From: Treponema sp.
GTDB taxonomy: Bacteria; Spirochaetota; Spirochaetia; Treponematales; Breznakiellaceae
Length of the DNA: 5,435 bases
Direction: 5' to 3'
NCBI GenBank assembly: GCA_009780595.1
Contig: WQZT01000124.1
Location: forward strand, 1-5,435
Shown: piece after piece, positions 1 to 5,135 of the stretch
Numbering within the stretch: position 1 is the first letter of the stretch
Layout of the letters: the number at the start of each line of letters is the position of its first letter
Notes under the pieces: model-generated
What the model saw: only the letters and a program-made list of their open reading frames with translations
Told to the model about the DNA's origin: nothing
The model's database searches: none
Made by a program: the position numbers and the translations under genes

Positions 1-78
1 AGGTCTGCAAAGATGAACGCCGCTGGTATAACCGACCCAGAATTGTCTATCGTAGAGGTGGATGAAAAGGCTGTATAG
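1..78 (+). CDS. Possible 3' end of an upstream gene (partial)
   Basis: Frame 1 is open from the window edge for 25 codons and ends at TAG (76-78), reading RSAKMNAAGITDPELSIVEV and then DEKAV. Codons in this frame start with a purine far more often than not, as real coding sequence does. That is the main argument for it. I do not recognise the family. Two competing readings exist: a shorter + frame ending near 65, and a - strand frame open from an ATG at 107 to the edge, which has no Shine-Dalgarno. If real, this gene ends about 170 nt before the transketolase operon and probably belongs to a different transcript, because a promoter lies between them. Confidence 0.35.
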   Translation, partial: RSAKMNAAGITDPELSIVEVDEKAV

Positions 79-163
79 CCCCCAGTTTCCAAATCCTCGT
101 TGAGCATTTTTTTAACAAATAACTTTTGAAAATTGATATCCGTGATAATTTTCTCCCGCACAG
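79..163. other. Intergenic spacer, no clear element
   Basis: AT-rich stretch between the possible upstream gene end and the transketolase promoter. It holds a T-run (107-113) preceded only by a 3-bp CTC/GAG stem, which is too weak to call an intrinsic terminator. I see no other supported feature here. Confidence 0.5.
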
Positions 164-192
164 TTGCGAATTCGCACAAGCACTGGTACAAT
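164..192 (+). promoter_or_regulatory. Sigma70-type promoter of the transketolase operon
   Basis: The -35 box is TTGCGA (164-169; 4 of 6 consensus bases) and the -10 box is TACAAT (187-192; 5 of 6), separated by exactly 17 nt. A TG one base before the -10 box (184-185) makes it an extended -10 promoter. Transcription would start near 199, giving a leader of about 50 nt before the ATG at 251. It is the best promoter match in the upstream region and fits the operon that follows. It was identified by eye only. Confidence 0.6.
165..176. promoter_or_regulatory. 12-bp perfect palindrome, candidate operator
   Basis: TGCGAATTCGCA is identical to its own reverse complement. It lies over the -35 box and the first part of the spacer of the promoter at 164-192. 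A dimeric repressor bound here would block RNA polymerase. The matching regulator is not in the window, so the operator role is inferred from symmetry and position. Confidence 0.4.
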
Positions 193-250
193 GTAAATTC
201 ATCATAAAAACATAAAAACGAATCGTATTTTTTCAATTAAGGAGGGTTCG

Positions 251-1087
251 ATGGCGAATGAACGTACGGTAAAGGAGCTGAAATCCGTTGCACAGAAGCT
301 CAGGCGCGATGTGCTTGAAATGATCGGCGTTGGGAGCGCGGGGCATTTGGGCGGTTCGTTTTCTCTGGCGGAAACGATGGCGGTGCTGTATTTCCACCGG
401 ATGAAGTTCGACAAAAAAATGCTTGCCGATCCAAAAAGGGACAGGCTGCTTTTGTCGAAGGGGCACGTCGCGCTTATTCAGTATGCGGCGCTCTGCGAGA
501 AGGGTTTGTTTCCCAGAGAGGAACTCAGGCGGGTGAAGGCGATCAACGGGCTGTTGCAGGGGCATCCTGACCTGAGCATTCCCGGTATCGAAGCGGTTAC
601 CGGCTCGCTGGGGCAGGGGCTTTCTGTCGGCTTGGGGATGGCGCTGGCGCTGCGGCTTGATCGGAACCCTGCGCGGATTCTCGTGGTTATGGGAGACGGC
701 GAGCAGAGCGAAGGTCAGTTGTGGGAAGCGGCGCAGGCTGCGGCGGCGTACAAGACGGACAATGTGACTGCATTCATCGACTGGAATAAAGTTCAGGCAA
801 CTGGCGCGACAAAAGATATTTTCAATATTCCAAATCTGGATGAAAAATGGAAGGCGTTCGGCTGGGAGGTGTTCACTGTTGACGGGCACGATCCGGGGGC
901 GATTATCGACGTGCTGGAAAAGGCGGAAGCAGTGAAGGGCAAGCCTCAGTTGATTATTTTAGACACGATTAAAGGGAAGGGCGTTTCTTTTGCCGAGGGA
1001 AATGCGGCGTACCATAACTGCATTTTAGACGAAGCTACCTATAACAAGGTGCTTGCAGAGCTGGATTCGGCAAAGGGAGGTAAATAA
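251..1087 (+). CDS. tktA: Transketolase, N-terminal (ThDP pyrophosphate-binding) subunit
   Basis: This is the first half of a split transketolase. It binds the diphosphate of thiamine diphosphate and, with the next gene product, moves two-carbon ketol units between sugar phosphates in the cytosolic non-oxidative pentose phosphate pathway. The 278 residues match the usual size of this subunit. Visible motifs are GHLGGS (31-36), SKGH (69-72), GHPD (104-107), TGSLGQGLS (117-125) and the ThDP motif GDGEQSEGQLWEA (148-160), with its distal Asn in DWNKVQ (179). VDGHD (210-214) and KGKGVSF (241-247) follow. Near the C-terminus YHN (254-256) stands where WH-x is more usual. The ATG at 251 is chosen because GGAGGG (241-246) lies 4 nt upstream. 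It is first in a three-gene unit, only 2 nt from its partner, behind the promoter at 164-192. A related two-subunit ThDP enzyme with another substrate cannot be excluded, since split transketolases have varied sugar preferences. Confidence 0.93.
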   Translation: MANERTVKELKSVAQKLRRDVLEMIGVGSAGHLGGSFSLAETMAVLYFHRMKFDKKMLADPKRDRLLLSKGHVALIQYAALCEKGLFPREELRRVKAINGLLQGHPDLSIPGIEAVTGSLGQGLSVGLGMALALRLDRNPARILVVMGDGEQSEGQLWEAAQAAAAYKTDNVTAFIDWNKVQATGATKDIFNIPNLDEKWKAFGWEVFTVDGHDPGAIIDVLEKAEAVKGKPQLIILDTIKGKGVSFAEGNAAYHNCILDEATYNKVLAELDSAKGGK

Positions 1088-1089
1088 GT

Positions 1090-2073
1090 ATGGCAAAAAC
1101 GAAAACTGTAACGGCGAAGGCGAACGCCGCGCAATCAGCCGCGCCGCTGGCAAGCTTGAGGAAAGCTTACGGGGAAGCGCTGGCAGAAGCGGGGAAGGCA
1201 AACCGGGATATTGTCGTTCTGGAAGCGGACTTGGGCAAATCGACAATGTCGCATATGTTCAGGGATGTTCACCCAGAGCGTTTTTTTGAAATGGGGATAG
1301 CTGAGCAGAATATGACGTCTGTCGCGGCGGGTTTTGCGCTGGCGGGGAAAATACCGTTTGCCGGAAGTTTTGCGGTGTTTGCCGCTGGCAGGGCGTACGA
1401 TCAAATCCGCTGTTCGATAGCCATTCCCAAAGCCAACGTTAAAATTATGGGCTCCAGTTGCGGGCTTTCCGATTATGGCGATGGCAAAACTCACCAGTCT
1501 GTCGAGGATGCGAACATCATTCGCGCTATGCCGAATATGGTGGTGCTGAACCCCGCAGATGCTGAAGAAGTGCGAAAGATGATCCCCGCGATGGTGAAAT
1601 ACAACGGGCCGGTGTACCTGCGAATTAACCGGAACGATCTGCCGGTGTTTACGTCGCCCAAAGGTGAATACAAAATCGGCAAGATTTATCCCATCACCGA
1701 AGGCAAAGACGCGGTGATTTTTGCGACTGGCGTCATGGTAAGTAAATCGGTGGAAGCTGCGGCGCGGCTGAAGGAGAAAGGCTTTTCCGTGCAGGTGGTC
1801 AATGTGAGTACGCTCAAGCCGCTGTTGAAGAAAGAGATTTTGAAGTACGCGGCGGGCAAGCGGGCGATTATCACTGCGGAGGAGTCTGTCAGAAGCGGCG
1901 GCTTGGGCGAGGCGATTGCTTCGATGGTTATCGGGGAAGTTGACGCGGCGTTTGAAATGGTGGCGATTGGCGACACGTTTGGGACGTCCGCGCACGGCTA
2001 CGAAGAGCTGCTGGTGAAATACGGGCTTTCGGCGGAGCATGTGTATAAGGCGGCGCTGAAAGCCCTGAAGTAA
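1090..2073 (+). CDS. tktB: Transketolase, C-terminal (pyrimidine-binding) subunit
   Basis: This is the second half of the split transketolase: a pyrimidine-binding domain (about 22-185) followed by the C-terminal transketolase domain (about 200-327). The catalytic glutamate that activates the ThDP aminopyrimidine is E72 in GIAEQNM. Other family motifs are GSFAVFAAGRAYDQIR (92-107), GDGKTHQSVED (130-140) with its substrate-pocket His135, VYLRINR (175-181) and IFATG (210-214). The first 20 residues are a Lys/Ala/Thr-rich tail before the fold begins. Near the end DTFGTSAHG (295-303) stands where many relatives have a shorter D-x-FG-x-SG. The ATG at 1090 has GGGAGG (1075-1080) 9 nt upstream, inside the last codons of the preceding gene. 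With a 2-nt gap, this implies translational coupling and equimolar supply of the two subunits. The 327 residues are normal for the family. Confidence 0.93.
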   Translation: MAKTKTVTAKANAAQSAAPLASLRKAYGEALAEAGKANRDIVVLEADLGKSTMSHMFRDVHPERFFEMGIAEQNMTSVAAGFALAGKIPFAGSFAVFAAGRAYDQIRCSIAIPKANVKIMGSSCGLSDYGDGKTHQSVEDANIIRAMPNMVVLNPADAEEVRKMIPAMVKYNGPVYLRINRNDLPVFTSPKGEYKIGKIYPITEGKDAVIFATGVMVSKSVEAAARLKEKGFSVQVVNVSTLKPLLKKEILKYAAGKRAIITAEESVRSGGLGEAIASMVIGEVDAAFEMVAIGDTFGTSAHGYEELLVKYGLSAEHVYKAALKALK

Positions 2074-2077
2074 CGTA

Positions 2078-2839
2078 ATGAAGAACGCAATCATCGGTGT
2101 AATTGGCGGAATCGGCCCCTGTGCGGGGCTGGATTTTATGCAGAATATTTTTAACAATACCCGCGCCGCACAAGATCAAGACCATCTCGACTGCGTGCTG
2201 GTTTCCTGCCCGTCAATGATTACTGACCGGACGGGGTTTTTGCTCTCAGGCGGCGAAGGGGAAAACCCCGCGCTGGGGATGTTCGAGAGTGCGAAAAAGC
2301 TTCACGCGGCGGGCGCGGCGTACGCAGTTGCCGCGTGCAACACCGCTCACGCTGGCAGGATATTCAAACCGTTCTGCCAGATGGTGCACGCCGCGCTGCC
2401 TGAACTCACGATTATCAATATGCTTGAAACGTGCGCTGACTATGTAAAGAAAAACCTCGCCGTCAAGCGTATCGGGCTGTTGGCGACACGCGGGACACAC
2501 ACAAGCCGCGTGTACCACGAATACTTTGGCGGCGGCTTTGAGCTTCTGGAGCCTGACGAGGCGGGGCAGGAACGTGTACACCAGGCGATTTACAGCGCGG
2601 AGTTTGGGATAAAAGCTTGTTCCCAGCCGGTAAAGCCACAGGCGCGGGAAACTGTCGAGCGGGAGATTTGCAGGCTTGCCGAACGGGGCGCACAGGCGGT
2701 AATCCTCGGATGTACGGAGTTGCCGCTGGCTGTGCACGCCGCATACGCTCTGCCCGTTGTGATTATCAACCCGGCTCTCATCGCCGCCCGCGCACTTATC
2801 GCGCTCGTTGCGCCTGAAAAACTTTTGGGCGGCGAGTGA
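2078..2839 (+). CDS. Aspartate/glutamate racemase superfamily protein
   Basis: This cytosolic protein of 253 residues belongs to the PLP-independent, two-cysteine Asp/Glu/hydantoin racemase superfamily. These enzymes invert an alpha carbon using one Cys as base and the other as acid. Both are present: Cys87 in AACNTAHA (85-92) and Cys212 in GCTELPL (211-217). The start GVIGGIGP (7-14) is the first strand and glycine turn of the first half-domain, and SMITDRT (46-52) is the usual substrate-binding loop. Full length is typical of aspartate racemase-like members. The ATG lies 4 nt after the transketolase stop with only a weak GAAG upstream, so translation probably depends on coupling. The substrate is not clear from sequence: aspartate, glutamate or a hydantoin/cyclic amide are all possible. 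Why it sits with transketolase is unknown. No convincing terminator follows the TGA. Confidence 0.85.
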   Translation: MKNAIIGVIGGIGPCAGLDFMQNIFNNTRAAQDQDHLDCVLVSCPSMITDRTGFLLSGGEGENPALGMFESAKKLHAAGAAYAVAACNTAHAGRIFKPFCQMVHAALPELTIINMLETCADYVKKNLAVKRIGLLATRGTHTSRVYHEYFGGGFELLEPDEAGQERVHQAIYSAEFGIKACSQPVKPQARETVEREICRLAERGAQAVILGCTELPLAVHAAYALPVVIINPALIAARALIALVAPEKLLGGE

Positions 2840-2842
2840 AGG

Positions 2843-2907
2843 CGCGCGCGGCACGGCTTTCGGCTTACATCACCGCAATCCCAGCGCGGTTTCAAACGCC
2901 GCGCGCG
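2843..2907. repeat. 10-bp GC inverted repeat between and within convergent gene ends
   Basis: CGCGCGCGGC (2843-2852) is the exact reverse complement of GCCGCGCGCG (2898-2907). The two arms are separated by 45 nt. The left arm lies in the 30-nt gap between the racemase and aminopeptidase stops, and the right arm lies inside the aminopeptidase 3' end. There is no T-run on either side, so it is not a classical intrinsic terminator. It could slow polymerases converging from both sides, or it could be chance in GC-rich sequence. Confidence 0.3.
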
Positions 2908-3958
2908 GGTCTGCGTTTCTGCGCTGGCGGGGGTTGAGCGTTCTGGCGGCGGCGATAAACGCCGGAAGATCGCTGCCGGAGCGCTCGAAGAGGTCTGCAA
3001 AATATCGATCCTCTTCGTGGTACAGCCGGAAAAGGTCGAGGTAGGCGTTGTTCACCGGAAGTTCGATAAAAAAGCGGTACGTGTCGGTGTGAAACAGGCT
3101 GTCGTACTCCGCCTCGAAGCGGGTTTTTGCAGCGGCGATAATCTCGGCTTTGCGGGCAAGGCGCTCTTCCCGCGAGTCGGTGGCGGCAAACATCACTTCC
3201 AGTTCGGCAATCAGGCTTTGGATAAAGGCATAGTACGCCGCTCTGTCGGCGGCTACCAGGTCATCGGCGTTGCCGCTGTCGTTGCCCGCATCGCCTGTCG
3301 TTTCCATAAACAGCCGCGCACCTTCCGTGCCGATAAACGCCGCCAGTTGTTCGTTGAACTGCGTGTGATGTTTCAGCCATACGGTGCTGTGAACCAGCTC
3401 GTGGATGATAAGGTCGGCGAGTTCCTTGTCTGAATACTCCCGCATAAAGGAAAATAGCGGGTCTTTGAACCAGCCCAGCGTGCTGAACGCGCCCACGCCG
3501 CGAATCCACACGTCGAGTTCCTTCGCCTCAAGCTTTTCGCGCTCACGGCGGGCATCTGGCACGTTGAAAAAGCCCTTGTACGGCATTCTGCCAACCACCG
3601 GAAACCACCAATAGTGGCGCGTAAAAGAATCCGGGGCGCTGGCGGAAACCACCGCCGCCAGAAAATCGCGGTCAAGAGCGACATATTTAGTGTAATTTTT
3701 GCTGCCCTTCAGCCCCAAATGCCCTGTGGCAAAGGAGCGTATCGTATCAACTCGTTCAACAAAAATGCGCTCCTCTTCGGGGGTATCTTCCCGCGCCGCA
3801 AGTTTCTCCAGCGGAACAGCTCGGTTTAGGTATCCCAGATACGCCGTCCCCTGCTTCATGCTGTAACAACCGGAACAAGCGACCAGCGCACTTACGAGCA
3901 CAAACGCGGACAGGACAATTGGCAAATTTGAATGAATGAAGGTAAAAACGTGCTTCAT
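2870..3958 (-). CDS. Putative zinc aminopeptidase, lipoprotein-anchored (PF10023 type)
   Basis: The 362 residues match the bacterial 'putative aminopeptidase' family in length and motif order. A signal peptide (hydrophobic about 12-27) ends in lipobox LVAC with Cys28 as the likely lipidated residue; Cys31 is a second candidate. Ser at +2 suggests outer-membrane placement if the usual sorting rule applies. Family blocks follow: FPVVGRMPYKGFF (119-131), the diagnostic GVGAFSTLGWFKDP (154-167), the zinc motif HELVH (186-190) and FNEQLA (201-206), where Glu203 is the expected third metal ligand. The residue range after 210 is helical and Glu/Ala-rich. The aminopeptidase activity is a family label; the substrate is unknown. 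The ATG at 3958 is the first start after an in-frame stop (3974-3976) and is needed for the signal peptide, but it has no visible Shine-Dalgarno. A strong terminator lies only 48 nt upstream, so the gene either has its own weak promoter or is fed by read-through. It converges on the racemase gene. Confidence 0.85.
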   Translation of the reverse strand: MKHVFTFIHSNLPIVLSAFVLVSALVACSGCYSMKQGTAYLGYLNRAVPLEKLAAREDTPEEERIFVERVDTIRSFATGHLGLKGSKNYTKYVALDRDFLAAVVSASAPDSFTRHYWWFPVVGRMPYKGFFNVPDARREREKLEAKELDVWIRGVGAFSTLGWFKDPLFSFMREYSDKELADLIIHELVHSTVWLKHHTQFNEQLAAFIGTEGARLFMETTGDAGNDSGNADDLVAADRAAYYAFIQSLIAELEVMFAATDSREERLARKAEIIAAAKTRFEAEYDSLFHTDTYRFFIELPVNNAYLDLFRLYHEEDRYFADLFERSGSDLPAFIAAARTLNPRQRRNADPRAAFETALGLR

Positions 3959-4005
3959 AATAAGAAGTGTACATCAAAACGGGCTTTTTTGAAACCTGCT
4001 TTTAC
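3959..4005 (-). other. Leader between the RNA terminator and the aminopeptidase start
   Basis: The 47 nt on the - strand between the U-tract of the terminator and the aminopeptidase ATG contain no Shine-Dalgarno. A poor -10-like TACACT lies on the - strand (3967-3972), with no good -35 box. The gene may therefore be weakly expressed, leaderless-like, or dependent on read-through from the promoter at 4142-4170. Confidence 0.35.
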
Positions 4006-4050
4006 AAAAAAAAGCCCCCCGGGAAAAGGAGGTGAGGAAACCCGGGGGGC
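4006..4050 (-). terminator. Strong intrinsic terminator with CU-rich loop
   Basis: Read on the - strand, GCCCCCCGGG (4050-4041) pairs perfectly with CCCGGGGGGC (4023-4014) across a 17-nt loop and is followed at once by eight U (4013-4006). The + strand has no T-run after the stem, so it acts only on - strand transcripts. The loop contains UCACCUCCUUU (4035-4025), identical to the anti-Shine-Dalgarno 3' end of typical bacterial 16S rRNA. A 17-nt loop is larger than usual for a terminator. Confidence 0.88.
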
Positions 4051-4135
4051 CAACTGTGGTACGTTGGATGTCTCGCATATTGAAAAGCATAGTAGCTACT
4101 GCTTTCGCAGCAACTAAAAACGCACCATCAGCATT
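4006..4135 (-). ncRNA. Candidate small RNA with GNRA hairpin and anti-SD terminator loop
   Basis: About 130 nt on the - strand run from just after a promoter to an intrinsic terminator and contain no convincing ORF. A closing helix P1 pairs UGGUGCGUU (4127-4119) with AACGUACCA (4065-4057), 9 bp with one G-U. It encloses P2, where UAGUUGCUGC (4116-4107) pairs with GCAGUAGCUA (4102-4093) across a GAAA tetraloop, 10 bp with two U-G wobbles. All three wobbles would be A-C mismatches in + strand RNA, so the fold favours - strand transcription. After P2 comes a 27-nt single-stranded stretch (4092-4066). A short alternative hairpin CCAAC/GUUGG (4067-4063 with 4054-4050) competes with P1. The 3' end is the terminator at 4006-4050. 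I do not recognise it as any known riboswitch, 6S, SRP, tmRNA or RNase P RNA. It could be a free sRNA or the leader of the aminopeptidase gene. Confidence 0.55.
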
Positions 4136-4141
4136 ACTATA

Positions 4142-4170
4142 AAGATACGCAAAATCTTGCTTTAAGTCAA
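4142..4170 (-). promoter_or_regulatory. Sigma70-type promoter for the candidate small RNA
   Basis: On the - strand, TTGACT (4170-4165; 5 of 6 to TTGACA) and TATCTT (4147-4142; 4 of 6 to TATAAT) are separated by exactly 17 nt. Transcription would begin near 4137-4135, placing the start about 8-10 nt before helix P1 of the candidate RNA. It is the only good promoter in the 385-nt intergenic stretch and points towards the terminator at 4006-4050 and the aminopeptidase gene. Confidence 0.6.
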
Positions 4171-4182
4171 GGTTTTTTAGAA

Positions 4183-4211
4183 AAAAATAGTGTAAAAAAT
4201 GCACTATTTTT
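4183..4211. terminator. AT-rich hairpin, probable bidirectional terminator
   Basis: AAAAATAGTG (4183-4192) is the exact reverse complement of CACTATTTTT (4202-4211), with a 9-nt loop. The arms' A and T runs give a U-rich 3' end in both directions, with seven U on the - strand (4187-4181). It lies about 130 nt beyond the creatininase-family stop and just before the small-RNA promoter, so it could end the permease-creatininase transcript and insulate the next unit. The stem has only three GC pairs, so termination may be modest. Confidence 0.5.
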
Positions 4212-4343
4212 AAGAAAAAGTTGCTTTTTATAGATTGAGCCTCCTTGCATGCAAGTATACAGTGTTGGGAAAATCGTAACATCATTATTTACAGGCGTGT
4301 AAAAAAGCCGCTGGACTTCGTGAAAAATTTTGGTTACAACCGC
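4212..4343. other. Intergenic stretch downstream of the creatininase-family gene
   Basis: No gene is supported here. It holds the perfect palindrome at 4244-4255. A - strand AAGGAGG (4246-4240) has no start codon within range. A 6-bp inverted pair GCGTGT/ACACGC (4295-4300 and 4346-4351) spans the end of the creatininase-family gene. A - strand T-run (4306-4301) lacks a stem strong enough to call a terminator. Confidence 0.4.
4244..4255. repeat. 12-bp perfect palindrome CTTGCATGCAAG
   Basis: The sequence equals its own reverse complement. It is followed on the + strand by GTATAC, so a TATACT (-10-like) lies next to it on the - strand, but no matching -35 box is evident. It may be a protein-binding site or a small hairpin in the creatininase 3' untranslated RNA. 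No function is assignable. Confidence 0.3.
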
Positions 4344-5111
4344 CTACACGCTGTAATTCCAGCCTGAGCGGTTCATATCCTCAATCGCTTCCGCCACAAG
4401 GTCAACCAGAATGTCCAGCATTTGCTTTCCTTTTTCAGCGTTGGCTTTTGTCGGGTCTCCGGTTGCGCCTGTTTCGCTTACTTCTTTAATATCCCAGATG
4501 ACATTGGCTCTTTGGTTTATGCGAATAATCTTTTCAGGAACCTGCGAAACCGCCTTCGACAAATCAACAAGTTCGGGGCGGACTGCCATCATAATCGACG
4601 TTTCGCCTTCGCCACTATGCCCCAACCCGTTCCACACTTCAAAGCGGCTGCCCATAATCGGACCGACTTTTTCCCACCACGCGGGCAGGTAGAGAAACTT
4701 CGCGTCAGGATGGCGGTCTTTTACTTTTTGGGCTGCGATAGTGAGCGGCGCGATATTTCCGTCGTGCCCGTTCAGGATATAAATATGCTTGATACCGTTG
4801 TTTATCAGGCTTTCAAAAATATCTTCAGCAACGGCGATAACAGTCTCGTACCGCAACGTAACGGACATTGGATATTTGTTGTAGTTTATCGACGTTCCAA
4901 ACGGAACACAGGGCACGACAACGACATTTTCCACACGCTCAGCCACGCGCTTTGCGACTTCGGTCGGCACAAATGTATCCGGGCCGAGACAGCAGTGCCA
5001 GCCGTGGCTTTCGCAGGAGCCAAAACTGCAAATCGCGGTTATTTTTTCCGCTTTTCCCAAAAGCTCTTGTATCTCATGCCCGGTAAATTCATTCAAAAAC
5101 ACTTTCTTCAT
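4344..5111 (-). CDS. Creatininase-family metal-dependent amidohydrolase
   Basis: The 255 residues fit the creatininase superfamily of cytosolic, two-metal hydrolases that open cyclic amides or cleave formamides (creatininase, FAPy deformylase and MftE-like members). The first metal block ESHGWHCCLGPD (34-45) supplies Glu34, His36 and Asp45, the same numbering as the ligands I recall for Pseudomonas creatininase. NGHDGN (114-119) gives His116; GHSGEGETS (164-172) and GATGDPTKANAEKG (215-228) are the later family blocks. Position 118 is Gly, where true creatininase has a Glu, so creatinine itself is not a safe substrate. Cys28, Cys33, Cys40 and Cys41 cluster round the metal block; the usual sequence there is H-x-P-x-G, so the CC pair is odd. 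The ATG at 5111 is preceded by AGGAG with 7 nt spacing. It lies 24 nt after an NCS1 permease gene, implying one transcript in which the permease imports the substrate. Confidence 0.88.
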   Translation of the reverse strand: MKKVFLNEFTGHEIQELLGKAEKITAICSFGSCESHGWHCCLGPDTFVPTEVAKRVAERVENVVVVPCVPFGTSINYNKYPMSVTLRYETVIAVAEDIFESLINNGIKHIYILNGHDGNIAPLTIAAQKVKDRHPDAKFLYLPAWWEKVGPIMGSRFEVWNGLGHSGEGETSIMMAVRPELVDLSKAVSQVPEKIIRINQRANVIWDIKEVSETGATGDPTKANAEKGKQMLDILVDLVAEAIEDMNRSGWNYSV

Positions 5112-5125
5112 AGTAAAACTCCTGT
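5112..5125 (-). promoter_or_regulatory. Ribosome binding site of the creatininase-family gene
   Basis: On the - strand AGGAG lies 7 nt before the ATG at 5111, within the 24-nt gap after the permease stop. It fixes the start and shows that the hydrolase is translated independently within the shared transcript. Confidence 0.6.
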
Positions 5126-5135
5126 AACGCGGTTT

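Noticed and set aside
126..151. Second promoter (TTGAAA with TAATTT or GATAAT) upstream of the transketolase operon
   Set aside because: Spacers of 12-14 nt are too short for a sigma70 promoter; the 17-nt pair at 164-192 is better.
233..889. - strand frame opposite the transketolase N-subunit
   Set aside because: Antisense shadow with no family match.
1135..2157. Long - strand frame opposite the transketolase C-subunit
   Set aside because: Antisense shadow of a gene with clear catalytic motifs; its translation is Arg/His-rich with no domain.
4014..4050. GC hairpin read as RNase P or SRP RNA fragment because of GGTGAGGAAA-like text
   Set aside because: Order and flanking conserved bases of those RNAs are missing, and the length is far too short.
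3932..4117. 61-codon + strand reading frame
   Set aside because: It begins antisense to the aminopeptidase signal peptide, has no ribosome binding site, and crosses the GC hairpin.
4068..4142. 24-codon + strand peptide (MSRILKSIV...) downstream of a perfect SD-like GGAGGTGA
   Set aside because: The SD-like sequence lies 35 nt upstream inside the loop of a GC hairpin, too far to serve this ATG, and no + strand promoter is evident; the sequence is better explained as the complement of the - strand RNA.
4235..4261. + strand promoter TTGAGC/TATACA
   Set aside because: Spacer is 15 nt, matches are partial and no + strand gene follows.
3974..4285. 103-codon - strand reading frame across the non-coding stretch
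   Set aside because: It runs through two perfect hairpins including the strong terminator, has no ribosome binding site and no recognisable domain; the structured-RNA reading explains the sequence better.
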